DNA of 64,000 nt from JACOMS01 sp051252005 (lineage in GTDB: Bacteria; Pseudomonadota; Alphaproteobacteria; Caulobacterales; Maricaulaceae): the NCBI GenBank assembly GCA_051252005.1, contig JBPOEZ010000003.1, positions 372,001-436,000 of the forward strand, in the 5' to 3' direction. The translations under genes were made by a program, and so were the position numbers. The notes below the pieces were generated by a model that saw only the letters and a list, made by a program, of their open reading frames with translations, had not been told where the DNA came from and made no database searches. This document shows, piece by piece, positions 17,405-25,746 of the stretch. Positions within the stretch are counted from its first letter, which is position 1; each line of letters begins with the position of its first letter.

Positions 17405-19516
17405 CTAAAACCGGCTGCTCACCGTAAACCGTGCATTTAGCGGCTTACCCGTTGAAATATTCGTGTTGCTGTGTGCGTCAGGGTAATAGTTTTCGTCGAG
17501 CAGGTTTTCTACATTAACCTGCAGCCGTAGATCATCGGAGACATCGTAAAAGGCGGCGGCGTCGAAGCGGATATAGCTTGGGACTTCGACGCTATTATCT
17601 TCGCTGACAAAGAAACTGTCTTGATAAGTCGCGCCAAGGCCGAGGCCTAGCCTGTCATTGACCTGATAATTGTTCCAGACCGAAAACATGTGCTCCGGCG
17701 TCTGGCGAGGCTTATTGCCGTCAAGGCTGCCAGCTCCGACAACAGCGCCCACGGCATTAATATCGCTAACTTCTCCGTCCATGTAGCTATAGCCCGTATC
17801 GAATGACCATTTCTCGGTCAGTGCGCCCGTAAGCTGCACTTCAAACCCTTGGGTTTTTGAGCCGTCAATGGTGATAAGATCAGCCGGATTGCTCGGATCA
17901 ACAGACGTATAGCTTTCGCGGTCTAGCTCAAAGATAGCAGCCGTGAAGCTAAGATCGGGGCGAATATCCCATTTGGCTCCGGCCTCTAAATTCTCTGTGA
18001 ATTGCGGGCGAGTACTGGCGGTATCAAGACTGAGAGTTAGGAACTGATCGCCGGAACGCGGGACGAAGGTTTGGCTGAAGCTACCGTAAAAAGACACATT
18101 ATCAGCGGGCTTATAAATGACGCCAACGCGCGGCGTGATCTCTTCGTCTTTGCGCGAGAACTCCGTGCCGCCTTGAATATCCGTCGCGTCAATATCGAAG
18201 CTATCAAAACGCGCGCCGAGGACGATTTTAAACTGATCCGTGAGGTCAATTTGATCTTGGATGTAGGCTGAAAAGACGCTGACATCAGACTCTCTATTGC
18301 GAACCAATTTTGTGAAGCCAAAGGCCGGAATGACCAGTGGGTCAGAGAACGGGATTGTAAGCTGATCGTCATTATTGGCGGCAAACACATTGTCGAAGCG
18401 GCGGTTTGCTGTCTCTTGGCTGGCATACTCCGCGCCAAACAAAACCGTGTGGCCGATGGAGCCCGTGTCAAATTCTCCGACTAAGTTACCCTGCATCAAA
18501 AAGTTTTGACGCTGTGTCGGGTCGCGGTAGCCGTCTAGCTGCACCTGCGAAATGGAGCCGTTTACAACGTCCACGGCGCTACTCGCATAAAGGTTCTGAT
18601 AGACCTTATCGTAATCGGCATATTGCACGGTCGCGTTGCCCCGAAGCGCGTCGCTGAATTTATGTTGAACGCGGGCGCGAAGGATGTGCGCTTGCAAGGT
18701 CGTCACATTGGCATCAGGCGAGCCAAAGAACGTCTCGTCAAAGCCTTCAAGCGGAATATTAGGACCGCCAGCCACAATTTGTGACGGCACGCCGCGGTCA
18801 ATGACGCGGTCATCATCCAAATATTCATAAGACAGATCAAGCCGAGTTTGCGGGCTGACCTCAAATCCGAGGGTTGGGTTAATCCCGAAACGTGTCCCGT
18901 CGACGAAATCGCGGTGATTATTCAGCCCTTCAACAAAGCCGTTGACGCGAAGTCCGGCCGTATCGGAAAGCGTATAGTTCATATCGGCTGAGGCTGAATA
19001 GGCGCCAAATGTATCCACACTCCCGGTTAGAGCCGTAAACTGATCGCCGATTTCTGCGCGTTTCGTGACGCGATTGACAATGCCGCCAACCCCGCCTCGG
19101 CCGAAAAGCAGCGCATTAGCCCCGCGCAAAATTTCGACTTGCTCTAGATTATAAAGCGGACGGAAATATTGAACATCGTCGCGCACGCCGTCTTGGAAGA
19201 AGTCTGCCGTGGTCTGATTGCCGCGAATTATGATCGCGTCGCGGTGGCCCTCGCCTTGGCTTGCGCTCAGGCCCGGTGCGTAGCGCGTAATATCAGAGAT
19301 ACTTGTGAAGCTCTGATCCCGAATTTGAATTTTGTCGATAATGGTCAAGCTTTGCGGAACATTGATGATCGGCGTCGGCGTTTTCACGGCGTTCAGTTCG
19401 TCCATCGATAAGTACCGGCCATTGACGATAATTTCGTCTTCATCAGCTGCAAATGCGGGGCTCGCGGCAAGACCGCCTGCGAGGATTGTTGATAGTATTA
19501 GTGCGCGTCGAAACAT
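17405..19516 (-). CDS. TonB-dependent siderophore receptor
   Basis: 703 residues with a clear signal peptide (cleavage after SPAFA), plug domain and 22-strand-type barrel ending in Phe (VSSRF). The plug reads 'VPQSLTIIDKIQIRDQ', 'IRGNQTTADFFQDGVRDD', 'VEILRGANALLFGRGGVGG'. The VPQS...LLFGRG pattern is the siderophore (TIGR01783-like) subgroup. A Fur-like box lies 31 bases upstream, supporting iron-repressed ferric-siderophore uptake. Only 4 bases separate its stop from the convergent ScfR-like gene, so the two mRNAs must overlap. It diverges from a PhyH-like dioxygenase. Confidence 0.9.
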   Translation of the reverse strand: MFRRALILSTILAGGLAASPAFAADEDEIIVNGRYLSMDELNAVKTPTPIINVPQSLTIIDKIQIRDQSFTSISDITRYAPGLSASQGEGHRDAIIIRGNQTTADFFQDGVRDDVQYFRPLYNLEQVEILRGANALLFGRGGVGGIVNRVTKRAEIGDQFTALTGSVDTFGAYSASADMNYTLSDTAGLRVNGFVEGLNNHRDFVDGTRFGINPTLGFEVSPQTRLDLSYEYLDDDRVIDRGVPSQIVAGGPNIPLEGFDETFFGSPDANVTTLQAHILRARVQHKFSDALRGNATVQYADYDKVYQNLYASSAVDVVNGSISQVQLDGYRDPTQRQNFLMQGNLVGEFDTGSIGHTVLFGAEYASQETANRRFDNVFAANNDDQLTIPFSDPLVIPAFGFTKLVRNRESDVSVFSAYIQDQIDLTDQFKIVLGARFDSFDIDATDIQGGTEFSRKDEEITPRVGVIYKPADNVSFYGSFSQTFVPRSGDQFLTLSLDTASTRPQFTENLEAGAKWDIRPDLSFTAAIFELDRESYTSVDPSNPADLITIDGSKTQGFEVQLTGALTEKWSFDTGYSYMDGEVSDINAVGAVVGAGSLDGNKPRQTPEHMFSVWNNYQVNDRLGLGLGATYQDSFFVSEDNSVEVPSYIRFDAAAFYDVSDDLRLQVNVENLLDENYYPDAHSNTNISTGKPLNARFTVSSRF

Positions 19517-19546
19517 TATTTTGTCCTGTGGTTTTAATTTTCAGTC

Positions 19547-19565
19547 TCGATAATGAGAGTGATTT
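19547..19565. promoter_or_regulatory. Fur-like box upstream of the siderophore receptor
   Basis: GATAATGAGAGTGATTTGC matches the first half of the Fur consensus GATAATGATAATCATTATC exactly for eight bases and partly after that. Read on the other strand it continues into GCAAATC...CTCATTATC, a form common in alphaproteobacterial Fur sites. It sits 31 bases from the receptor start and about 80 bases from the divergent dioxygenase. Confidence 0.65.
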
Positions 19566-19645
19566 GCAAATACAAGAGCCAATATGAAGTAACTGCAACA
19601 AAGTCAAAGATGGACGCAAGAGATCACACGCCATAGTCTTTGAGC

Positions 19646-20302
19646 ATGGAAAATATTTTCGAAAATGAAGGAAGGGCATGGGTGCGGGACGGCTTAAGCT
19701 CGGAGAATTTAAACCAGCTTGAACGTGCTGCTCACCTCAGCACAGGCATTGGCGCGCGACTAGAAATATCGCATATGTTGAGTGAAGCCTTAGAGGCCAT
19801 GAATGCAGTCACCCGCCACGCTCAAGCCGTAATGAAAGGCGGCAAGCCTGTTCGCTTGGTAGCCTTCAATAAGACGCAGTCTGCAAACTGGGCTCTGCCA
19901 TGGCACCAAGACAGAGTCATCGCGATAAAGCATAAGGCCGAAATGGCCGGATATCATAACTGGACTCAAAAATCCGGAATATGGCACTGTGAACCGCCCG
20001 TAAATATACTCGCGCAGATGATGTTCGTCCGTATACATTTTGACGACACTGACAAAGAAAATGGTTGTCTTGAGCTTTCCACAGGCAGCCACAAATACGG
20101 AAAGATTGATTCCGGAAATATAGAAAAGGTCGTGACGGAATGTCCCCGCGAGGTCTGCGCGGCTAAACGCGGCGACATTCTCTTTGTAAAAGCCTTGACC
20201 TTGCACAGATCCAAAGAATCCCATTCAACCGCGCCAAGGCGTGCTTTAAGGGTAGACTACGCAAAGCATGCCTTACCGCCTCCATTGGATTGGACCTATT
20301 GA
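19646..20302 (+). CDS. Phytanoyl-CoA dioxygenase (PhyH)-like Fe(II)/2-oxoglutarate oxygenase
   Basis: The 218-residue protein shows the iron triad HQD (near residue 90) and a distal His ('LTLHRS' near residue 190), followed by the 2-oxoglutarate-binding Arg in 'RRALRVDY'. 'NGCLELSTGSHKYGK' is the conserved strand-turn of PhyH proteins. The substrate is unknown. Because it shares a Fur-box-containing intergenic region with the siderophore receptor, a role in siderophore modification or iron-responsive metabolism is possible but unproven. The ATG at 19646 is preferred to the TTG 6 bases upstream. Confidence 0.8.
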   Translation: MENIFENEGRAWVRDGLSSENLNQLERAAHLSTGIGARLEISHMLSEALEAMNAVTRHAQAVMKGGKPVRLVAFNKTQSANWALPWHQDRVIAIKHKAEMAGYHNWTQKSGIWHCEPPVNILAQMMFVRIHFDDTDKENGCLELSTGSHKYGKIDSGNIEKVVTECPREVCAAKRGDILFVKALTLHRSKESHSTAPRRALRVDYAKHALPPPLDWTY

Positions 20303-20623
20303 CCGTAAATCCTGCTTAAGGCGTTACAATAGCGCGCTCCGCCTTCCTATGATTCGCGTCCTAGACCGCTCCAGTCCGGCATTTCACCTCTAATTCGGTA
20401 CACTTTGTGTGCTACCAGGACCATTCACGGTTATTATTTGCCCTAAGTTTTTTACAAAAATGCGAACGTTTCTAACTTAAAAATGACCCTCAAACGTGCA
20501 ATACTCCCCCCAAGTGACGTTTTCCTCATAGAGGAGATGGAAAACCCGCAAAACTCCATTGACTCAGGGCCGTAGCCCCCCTAATGAGCGCCATTCGAAT
20601 TTGACTAGAAGAAAGCCAAGACC
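20303..20623. other. 321-bp gap before rpmJ; no gene seen
   Basis: No convincing ORF or known RNA is visible. The right part carries a candidate sigma-70 promoter for rpmJ (20559-20587) and a short CCTC-ATA-GAGG hairpin near 20526. The rest is undistinguished. Confidence 0.5.
20559..20587 (+). promoter_or_regulatory. Candidate sigma-70 promoter for rpmJ
   Basis: TTGACT at 20559-20564, a 17-base spacer, then TAATGA at 20582-20587, 36 bases upstream of the rpmJ start. The hexamers fit the -35 well and the -10 moderately. Confidence 0.4.
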
Positions 20624-20749
20624 ATGAAAGTCCGTAGCTCCTTAAAATCCCTAAAGAACCGTCACCGCGACTGCCAAGTTGTGCGCCGCAAAGGACGTCT
20701 TTACGTGATCAACAAGACTGACCCACGTTTTAAAGCCCGTCAGGGTTAA
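20624..20749 (+). CDS. rpmJ: 50S ribosomal protein L36
   Basis: A 41-residue basic protein beginning MKVRSSLKSLKNRHRDC and ending FKARQG. This matches the 41-residue alphaproteobacterial L36, which lacks part of the C-C-C-H zinc ribbon: only one Cys is present here. L36 is a small constituent of the large ribosomal subunit. The gene is too short for most ORF filters. It stands alone, outside the main ribosomal operons, as is usual for this form. The start follows GAAAGCCAAGACC, with a weak Shine-Dalgarno. Confidence 0.92.
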   Translation: MKVRSSLKSLKNRHRDCQVVRRKGRLYVINKTDPRFKARQG

Positions 20750-20793
20750 CAAACGTTGAGGCTTTTGCCTCTTAAACTCTGCCAACGCCTCTT

Positions 20794-20827
20794 GCCAAAT
20801 ACGGTTGGGGGCGTCAGTGTATTTGGC
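20794..20827. repeat. 9-bp inverted repeat just upstream of the TPR gene
   Basis: GCCAAATAC (20794-20802) and GTATTTGGC (20819-20827) are perfect arms with a 16-nt loop, ending 3 bases before the proposed ATG at 20831. No T-run. It may be an rpmJ transcript end or a translational control hairpin. Confidence 0.5.
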
Positions 20828-20830
20828 GTT

Positions 20831-21574
20831 ATGACAGTCGCACGCCGCATCGCATTATGCCTTATCGCGCCCTTTATTTTGGCCGGGGTCAATAGTCCTG
20901 CCCAAACGGCGGATGAACCTAGCGGCGTACCCGCTGAACGGCCTTCCATACAAATCAAACGCCCGCCCCTGCCTGCGCCTGATAGCCTCGTCAAAGCAGA
21001 CCAAGCCCGCGAGCAAGCCGAGGTCGAAGCCGCCTTAGAAGGCGTCCTAACTACCGGCCCCGATTATTCACAGCTCACACCAAACGCCGAACGAAACGCT
21101 CGGCTCGACGCTCTTTTCGAAAGACTCAAGGGCGAAACAGACAGCGACGCGGCTAAGCTTGTGGCCGAAGAAATATGGGCTCTATGGCTGGATTCTGGTT
21201 CCGCGACTGTTGACTTGATTCTTCTGCGCGGCACAGCCTTTGAAAAGCGCGGAGAAACAGCTCTCGCGCGGCGCATGTATGATCATGTCACCACATTAAT
21301 GCCGGACTACGCTGAAGGTTGGGCCCGCTCTGCTCGCCTTGCCATGGAAGAAAAAGACTTTAACCGCGCGCTGACGGAAAGCGCAAAAACCCTAATTTTA
21401 GAACCGCGAGAGTTTTACGCACTTTGGACCATGGGCAACGTCCTTGAAAAGCTGGGACGCGTAGCAGAGGCCTTTCAGATCTATAAAGAGGCGCTCGCGC
21501 TTTATCCCGAGCATCCGGCGATCAAGGCCCGCGTAAACACGCTCCAATCCCAAGTCGACGGAGATGTTCTGTAG
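20831..21574 (+). CDS. Exported tetratricopeptide-repeat protein
   Basis: 247 residues with a signal peptide (ARRIALCLIAPFILAGVNS, cleavage near AQTA), a Pro-rich spacer, then about three TPR-like helical pairs between residues 130 and 235. The repeats are visible as 'GTAFEKRGETALARRMYDHV', 'EGWARSARLAMEEKDFNRAL' and 'MGNVLEKLGRVAEAFQIY'. TPR proteins act as protein-binding scaffolds; the partner is unknown. The ATG at 20831 is chosen because it puts the signal peptide at the N-terminus, although no strong ribosome-binding site is visible. The gene ends 2 bases before gloB, so they are likely co-transcribed. Confidence 0.75.
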   Translation: MTVARRIALCLIAPFILAGVNSPAQTADEPSGVPAERPSIQIKRPPLPAPDSLVKADQAREQAEVEAALEGVLTTGPDYSQLTPNAERNARLDALFERLKGETDSDAAKLVAEEIWALWLDSGSATVDLILLRGTAFEKRGETALARRMYDHVTTLMPDYAEGWARSARLAMEEKDFNRALTESAKTLILEPREFYALWTMGNVLEKLGRVAEAFQIYKEALALYPEHPAIKARVNTLQSQVDGDVL

Positions 21575-21576
21575 TC

Positions 21577-22308
21577 ATGGCCAGTCCACTTGAAATCGAG
21601 ATGTTTCCCTGCCTATGGGATAATTACGGCTTTCTCATCCACAGCCCAGACACAGGAGAAACAGCCGCGATTGATACGCCAGAAGCTGCTAAGATCACTG
21701 AGGCGTGCGAACGAAAAGGCTGGACGCTCACACACATTTGGAACACGCATCATCATCCCGATCATGTAGGCGGAAACCTAGAGCTGCAAAAAACCTTCGG
21801 TGTTGATATTACCGGCCCCGCGCACGACGCCGCGCGTATTCCCGGCATCACAACACATGTAACCGGCGGCGATGTTTTTGATTTTGCAGGCCATGAAGTG
21901 CGCGTCATCAACACACCCGGCCATACGGACGGGCATATTGTTTATTATGTTCCGAGTGCAGGTGCAGCTTTTGTCGGCGATACTGTGTTTGTTTTGGGCT
22001 GCGGACGATTGTTTGAAGGCACGCCCGCGCAAATGTATGAAAGCTTGCAACAGCTCGCGGCGCTGCCGGACGACACCAAAGTTTACTGCGCGCATGAATA
22101 CACGCTCTCTAACGCCGCCTTTGCTGTGACTATAGAACCCAATAATGCGGATTTGTTAGCTTACGTTGAAAAAGCCAAAGCTTTGCGGGCTCAAGATCTC
22201 CCGACAGTGCCAACAACCATACTCGCAGAGAAGGCGAACAATCCGTTTGTGCGCGCGAAGTCTGCGAAGCAGCTTGGCATTATACGCGCAGCAAAAGACC
22301 AGTTTTAA
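21577..22308 (+). CDS. gloB: Hydroxyacylglutathione hydrolase (glyoxalase II)
   Basis: The 243-residue metallo-beta-lactamase-fold enzyme has the binuclear metal motif THHHPDH (near residue 56), 'TPGHTDGHI' near 110, 'FVGDTVFVLGCGRLFEGT' near 133 and 'VYCAHEYT' near 168. It hydrolyses S-lactoylglutathione to lactate and glutathione in methylglyoxal detoxification. The C-terminal HAGH helical segment 'NPFVRA' is present. It follows the TPR gene by 2 bases and precedes accD. Confidence 0.92.
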   Translation: MASPLEIEMFPCLWDNYGFLIHSPDTGETAAIDTPEAAKITEACERKGWTLTHIWNTHHHPDHVGGNLELQKTFGVDITGPAHDAARIPGITTHVTGGDVFDFAGHEVRVINTPGHTDGHIVYYVPSAGAAFVGDTVFVLGCGRLFEGTPAQMYESLQQLAALPDDTKVYCAHEYTLSNAAFAVTIEPNNADLLAYVEKAKALRAQDLPTVPTTILAEKANNPFVRAKSAKQLGIIRAAKDQF

Positions 22309-22344
22309 ATTGCTCCCACCCCTCCATTAAGGCATGATAACACC

Positions 22345-23229
22345 ATGAATTGGATATCAAAACTTACACCTCCCGGTGTCAAAAACATGTTCACGAAAAA
22401 GGACACCCCAGACAACCTCTGGGTTAAATGTCCGAAGTCGGACGAAATGGTTTTTTCGGCTGACCTGCCTGGACTGCTCTATGTCACCCCCGCAGGGCAT
22501 CACATGCGAATTGGGCCAGATCTACGCCTAAGCTATACATTTGATGACGGTGAGTACGAAGAACACGCAACCCCTGAAGTCGCCAAAGACCCGCTCAAGT
22601 TTAAAGACGATAAGAAATACACTGACCGCCTCAAAGCCGCGCGCGCTAAGACCGGTGATGATGACGCGATGACGATCGCCACAGGCAAAATACACGGCAT
22701 AGAAGCCGTTGTCCTTGTGCAAAACTTTGCCTTTATGGGCGGCTCCCTTGGCATGGCTGCGGGCGAAGGCTTCATTAAAGCCGCCGAAGTTGCCGTAGAG
22801 AAAAACCTCCCTCTCATCATTTTCACATCCGCAGGCGGCGCGCGCATGCAAGAAGGCGCCCTGTCCCTTATGCAAATGCCGCGCACGACGATTGCTGTGC
22901 AGGAAATGCGCGATGCGGGCCTCCCTTATATTGCGGTTCTTTGCGACCCGACAACGGGCGGCGTCACCGCAAGTTACGCTATGCTCGGCGATATCCATCT
23001 TGCCGAACCCGGCGCGTTAATTTGCTTTGCGGGACCGCGCGTGATTGAAGATACGATCCGCGAGAAACTGCCCGAAGGGTTCCAGCGCGCAGAATATTTA
23101 CAAGAAAAAGGCATGGTTGACCGCGTTGTCCACCGCCACGCGATGCGCAGCGAGCTTGGGAAAATTCTATCGGTTCTATGCAAAACCGACGCCGTAGGCC
23201 TTAATGAATCGCCTGCCGAAAATGGCTGA
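22345..23229 (+). CDS. accD: Acetyl-CoA carboxylase carboxyltransferase subunit beta, zinc-finger-less
   Basis: The 294-residue protein has the crotonase-like carboxyltransferase fold: 'FAFMGGSLGMAAGE', 'SAGGARMQEG', 'PTTGGVTASYAMLGD' and 'GPRVIEDTIREKLPEGFQ'. With AccA it transfers carboxyl from biotin to acetyl-CoA, the first committed step of fatty-acid synthesis. In most bacteria the N-terminus binds zinc through CxxC...CxxC. Here only the first Cys of 'KCPKSDEM' remains, and the second pair is replaced ('YVTPAGHHMRI'). The same loss is known in rhizobial AccD proteins, so it does not mean the gene is broken. It overlaps or abuts folC, a conserved alphaproteobacterial pairing. Confidence 0.94.
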   Translation: MNWISKLTPPGVKNMFTKKDTPDNLWVKCPKSDEMVFSADLPGLLYVTPAGHHMRIGPDLRLSYTFDDGEYEEHATPEVAKDPLKFKDDKKYTDRLKAARAKTGDDDAMTIATGKIHGIEAVVLVQNFAFMGGSLGMAAGEGFIKAAEVAVEKNLPLIIFTSAGGARMQEGALSLMQMPRTTIAVQEMRDAGLPYIAVLCDPTTGGVTASYAMLGDIHLAEPGALICFAGPRVIEDTIREKLPEGFQRAEYLQEKGMVDRVVHRHAMRSELGKILSVLCKTDAVGLNESPAENG

Positions 23230-24538
23230 GGCTTTGAACGCGGCTCTGGCCGCGCTCACCGCTCTTCACCCAAAAAAGATTGATTTGGGCTTGGAGCGTA
23301 TTGAACGCGTCCTAAAAGCCCTCGGCAACCCGCACCACAAACTCCCGCCGACTGTTCATATTGCCGGAACCAACGGCAAAGGCTCGACGGTCGCGCATTT
23401 GCGCGCCATGGCTGAGGCAGAAGGACTGTCCGTCCATGTCTATACGTCCCCGCACCTCGTTCATTTCCGCGAGCGTATTGTCGTCGGGTCGTGCGAAATC
23501 GGCGACGCAGCGCTTATCGATGTTTTGGAACGCGTACGCGCAGCCAATGATGGAAACCCCCTCTCCTTTTTTGAAGCCACGACAGCGGCGGCGTTTCTCG
23601 CCTTCTCCGAAAGCCCCGCAGACCTTTGCATTATCGAAGTCGGACTTGGCGGACGGTTTGACGCCACGAATGTCATCGACGCTCCGGCGGCCATTGGGAT
23701 CACGCCGATTGATTATGACCACGCCGAGTTTTTAGGCCGCGACCTCGCCGGTATTGCCCGCGAGAAAGCCGGTATCATGAAACGGCATACGCCCGCCTTC
23801 ATTGGATCGCAAATGCCTTTGGTCAACGCGGTCCTTGATGCTGAAGCCAACAAGCTCAAATTAATCCCCAAAGTCTGGGGACAGGATTTTCGCGCCTATA
23901 TGGAGCGTGGACGGCTTGTCTTTGAGGACGACGCGCAAGTCCTCGACCTACCGCCCTCTAGCCTCACTGGGGCGCATCAAATCATGAATGCAGGTCTGGC
24001 AGTTGCTATCGCCTCGCATATGAAGATCAGCGCAAAAGCGATTGCAAAGGGGCTAGAAACCGTCACATGGCCCGCGCGGTTACAACCGATCCGGTCTGGG
24101 AAACTTGCCGCTCTTGTCCACGAAGCCGGAGCTGAGTTGTGGCTCGACGGCGGTCATAACCCCCACGCGGCGCGCGCGCTCTCCAGCGCTATGGCTGCGC
24201 AAGAAGCTCTATCCCCGCGTCCGCTGATCCTGGTCATGGGCATTCTCGCTAATAAAGATGCCGGCGGCTTCTTGGATCACTTCCAAGGCCTTGCCAGCGG
24301 CCTTGTCGCCCTAAGCATTCCTGATCACGCATCGCTCGCACCCGAAACCTTATTGGAACTTGCCTATAATCGCGGCATACGCGGCGAGACGGCAGACACC
24401 ATCACAGACGCCCTAAAATCCGCGCTTGCGCTCGGCCAAAAACAGCGAAAAGACGATAAGGACAACGCCCCGCGCATTCTTATATGTGGCTCGCTATATC
24501 TATCAGGTGAAGTTTTGCGAGAAAACGCAACAGAATGA
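23204..24538 (+). CDS. folC: Bifunctional folylpolyglutamate synthase / dihydrofolate synthase
   Basis: 444 residues, Mur-ligase-like. The P-loop 'HIAGTNGKGST' lies near residue 53, followed by 'YTSPHLVHFRERI', 'EVGLGGRFDATN' and the C-terminal domain motif 'LWLDGGHNPHAARAL'. It adds glutamate to dihydropteroate and to folates. The ATG at 23204 overlaps accD by 26 bases. An alternative ATG at 23222 overlaps by 8 bases and is equally plausible, since neither has a strong ribosome-binding site. Co-translation with accD is expected. Confidence 0.92.
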   Translation: MNRLPKMAEALNAALAALTALHPKKIDLGLERIERVLKALGNPHHKLPPTVHIAGTNGKGSTVAHLRAMAEAEGLSVHVYTSPHLVHFRERIVVGSCEIGDAALIDVLERVRAANDGNPLSFFEATTAAAFLAFSESPADLCIIEVGLGGRFDATNVIDAPAAIGITPIDYDHAEFLGRDLAGIAREKAGIMKRHTPAFIGSQMPLVNAVLDAEANKLKLIPKVWGQDFRAYMERGRLVFEDDAQVLDLPPSSLTGAHQIMNAGLAVAIASHMKISAKAIAKGLETVTWPARLQPIRSGKLAALVHEAGAELWLDGGHNPHAARALSSAMAAQEALSPRPLILVMGILANKDAGGFLDHFQGLASGLVALSIPDHASLAPETLLELAYNRGIRGETADTITDALKSALALGQKQRKDDKDNAPRILICGSLYLSGEVLRENATE

Positions 24539-24660
24539 AACGACGTATCAATTTATCTAATTTGCGAGCGATCTAACCTGCGCGGCTATGTCCCAAGAAC
24601 CCCCGCTAAGTCTTACTATTTACTCGGAAACTAAAGTCGCCTGAGGGGGCGAAGCGGTCC

Positions 24661-25593
24661 TCAGAGAAAATCATGAATGACGGCATTAGCATTGTCTTGA
24701 GCGGAATCATTGCCAATGATTTCAGGCCAGTGTTCCACTTGGTTGGCTAGCTTTCCCGTAAGTCCATTCTTGCTTCCCCACCAGACACCAGACGTAAAGT
24801 CGTCTTTGTTCAACATCACATCCACATAGCGATTGGCGCCCACATCAACCGAATGGGCGCGACCGAGTGTTAGCATGACCCACATGGCTGTTTCCATGGT
24901 TAGCCTTTGAAAGAATGGCATGGATTTCGTTCCAGAGGTGCCTCGTGCCATACCCGGGTCGATGGTCATAAATCTCATCTTTGGATGCTTGCGCGCCATG
25001 CTCATCGTCCAAAGAGCTCCCATAAGTTTCGTAGCGCCATATATGTCTGTATAGCTTGAGCGATCATCAAATTTTGTGCCGTTAGCCACAGCTGTCCATT
25101 CTTCAATTGACCCTTCCTTGATCGGAGGTTTTGCAGCCCGGACTTCCGGTGCGCCTCTAGCGGCGAAGCTCGCAACATACATGACTGACCCGGTTTCAGA
25201 TAATTTACCGTTTTCGATGATGAGATCCGTGAAGTGGACATGGCCTAGGACATTAATCCCGAGAATAAACATGACGCCGTCTTTGGTGACCTTTGTGGGT
25301 TCGGTGCCACCACCACCCCCAGCATTTAGAATAACTCCGTCGACTTTGGTATCGAGCTTTTCGGCGGCTTGGCGGCACGACTTCAAATCACCAACATCCA
25401 CTATTAATATTTCGAAAATTTCCTTACCCGTGAGTTCTTCGAGTTTTTTAAGGGCTTCTTCAGCCCGCGTTATGTTGCGGCATGCCAATATAACTTTCGA
25501 CACACCCTCGCGGAGTGCAAACTGTCTCGCTGCGTCGAAACCAAGTCCCGAATTCGCTCCGGTTATCAAATAGGTTTTGCCTGCCATATGCAT
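24661..25593 (-). CDS. Short-chain dehydrogenase/reductase
   Basis: The 310-residue protein has the cofactor motif TGANSGLG at residues 11-18, 'NAGGGGG' near 90, a catalytic Ser in 'YVASFAARG' and the active-site YxxxK as YGATK. The length and C-terminal extension resemble the light-dependent protochlorophyllide reductase/retinol-dehydrogenase-like SDR subgroup. There is no photosynthesis gene nearby, so that name would be misleading. It diverges from an AraC-family regulator, which probably controls it. The start may be the ATG at 25593 or the one two codons inside (25587). Confidence 0.85.
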   Translation of the reverse strand: MHMAGKTYLITGANSGLGFDAARQFALREGVSKVILACRNITRAEEALKKLEELTGKEIFEILIVDVGDLKSCRQAAEKLDTKVDGVILNAGGGGGTEPTKVTKDGVMFILGINVLGHVHFTDLIIENGKLSETGSVMYVASFAARGAPEVRAAKPPIKEGSIEEWTAVANGTKFDDRSSYTDIYGATKLMGALWTMSMARKHPKMRFMTIDPGMARGTSGTKSMPFFQRLTMETAMWVMLTLGRAHSVDVGANRYVDVMLNKDDFTSGVWWGSKNGLTGKLANQVEHWPEIIGNDSAQDNANAVIHDFL

Positions 25594-25746
25594 CCTCGTA
25601 GCTTCGTGTTTATTACCACGGTATTCGCGGCGCTGATAAACATATAATGATCACAACCATTAAAAAGTAGGCGACATAGTCGCTAATACTTGCCCAATTG
25701 TATCATATGGGTTGAGAACTGCCTTATAAGTCGCTAGGTCATCATT

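Noticed and set aside
22345..23229. AccD as a decayed gene because its zinc cysteines are missing
   Set aside because: The catalytic domain is intact and the same finger loss is known from functional rhizobial AccD proteins.
24661..25593. SDR as light-dependent protochlorophyllide reductase
   Set aside because: Only the general subgroup matches. No bacteriochlorophyll gene is nearby and an AraC regulator suggests another substrate.
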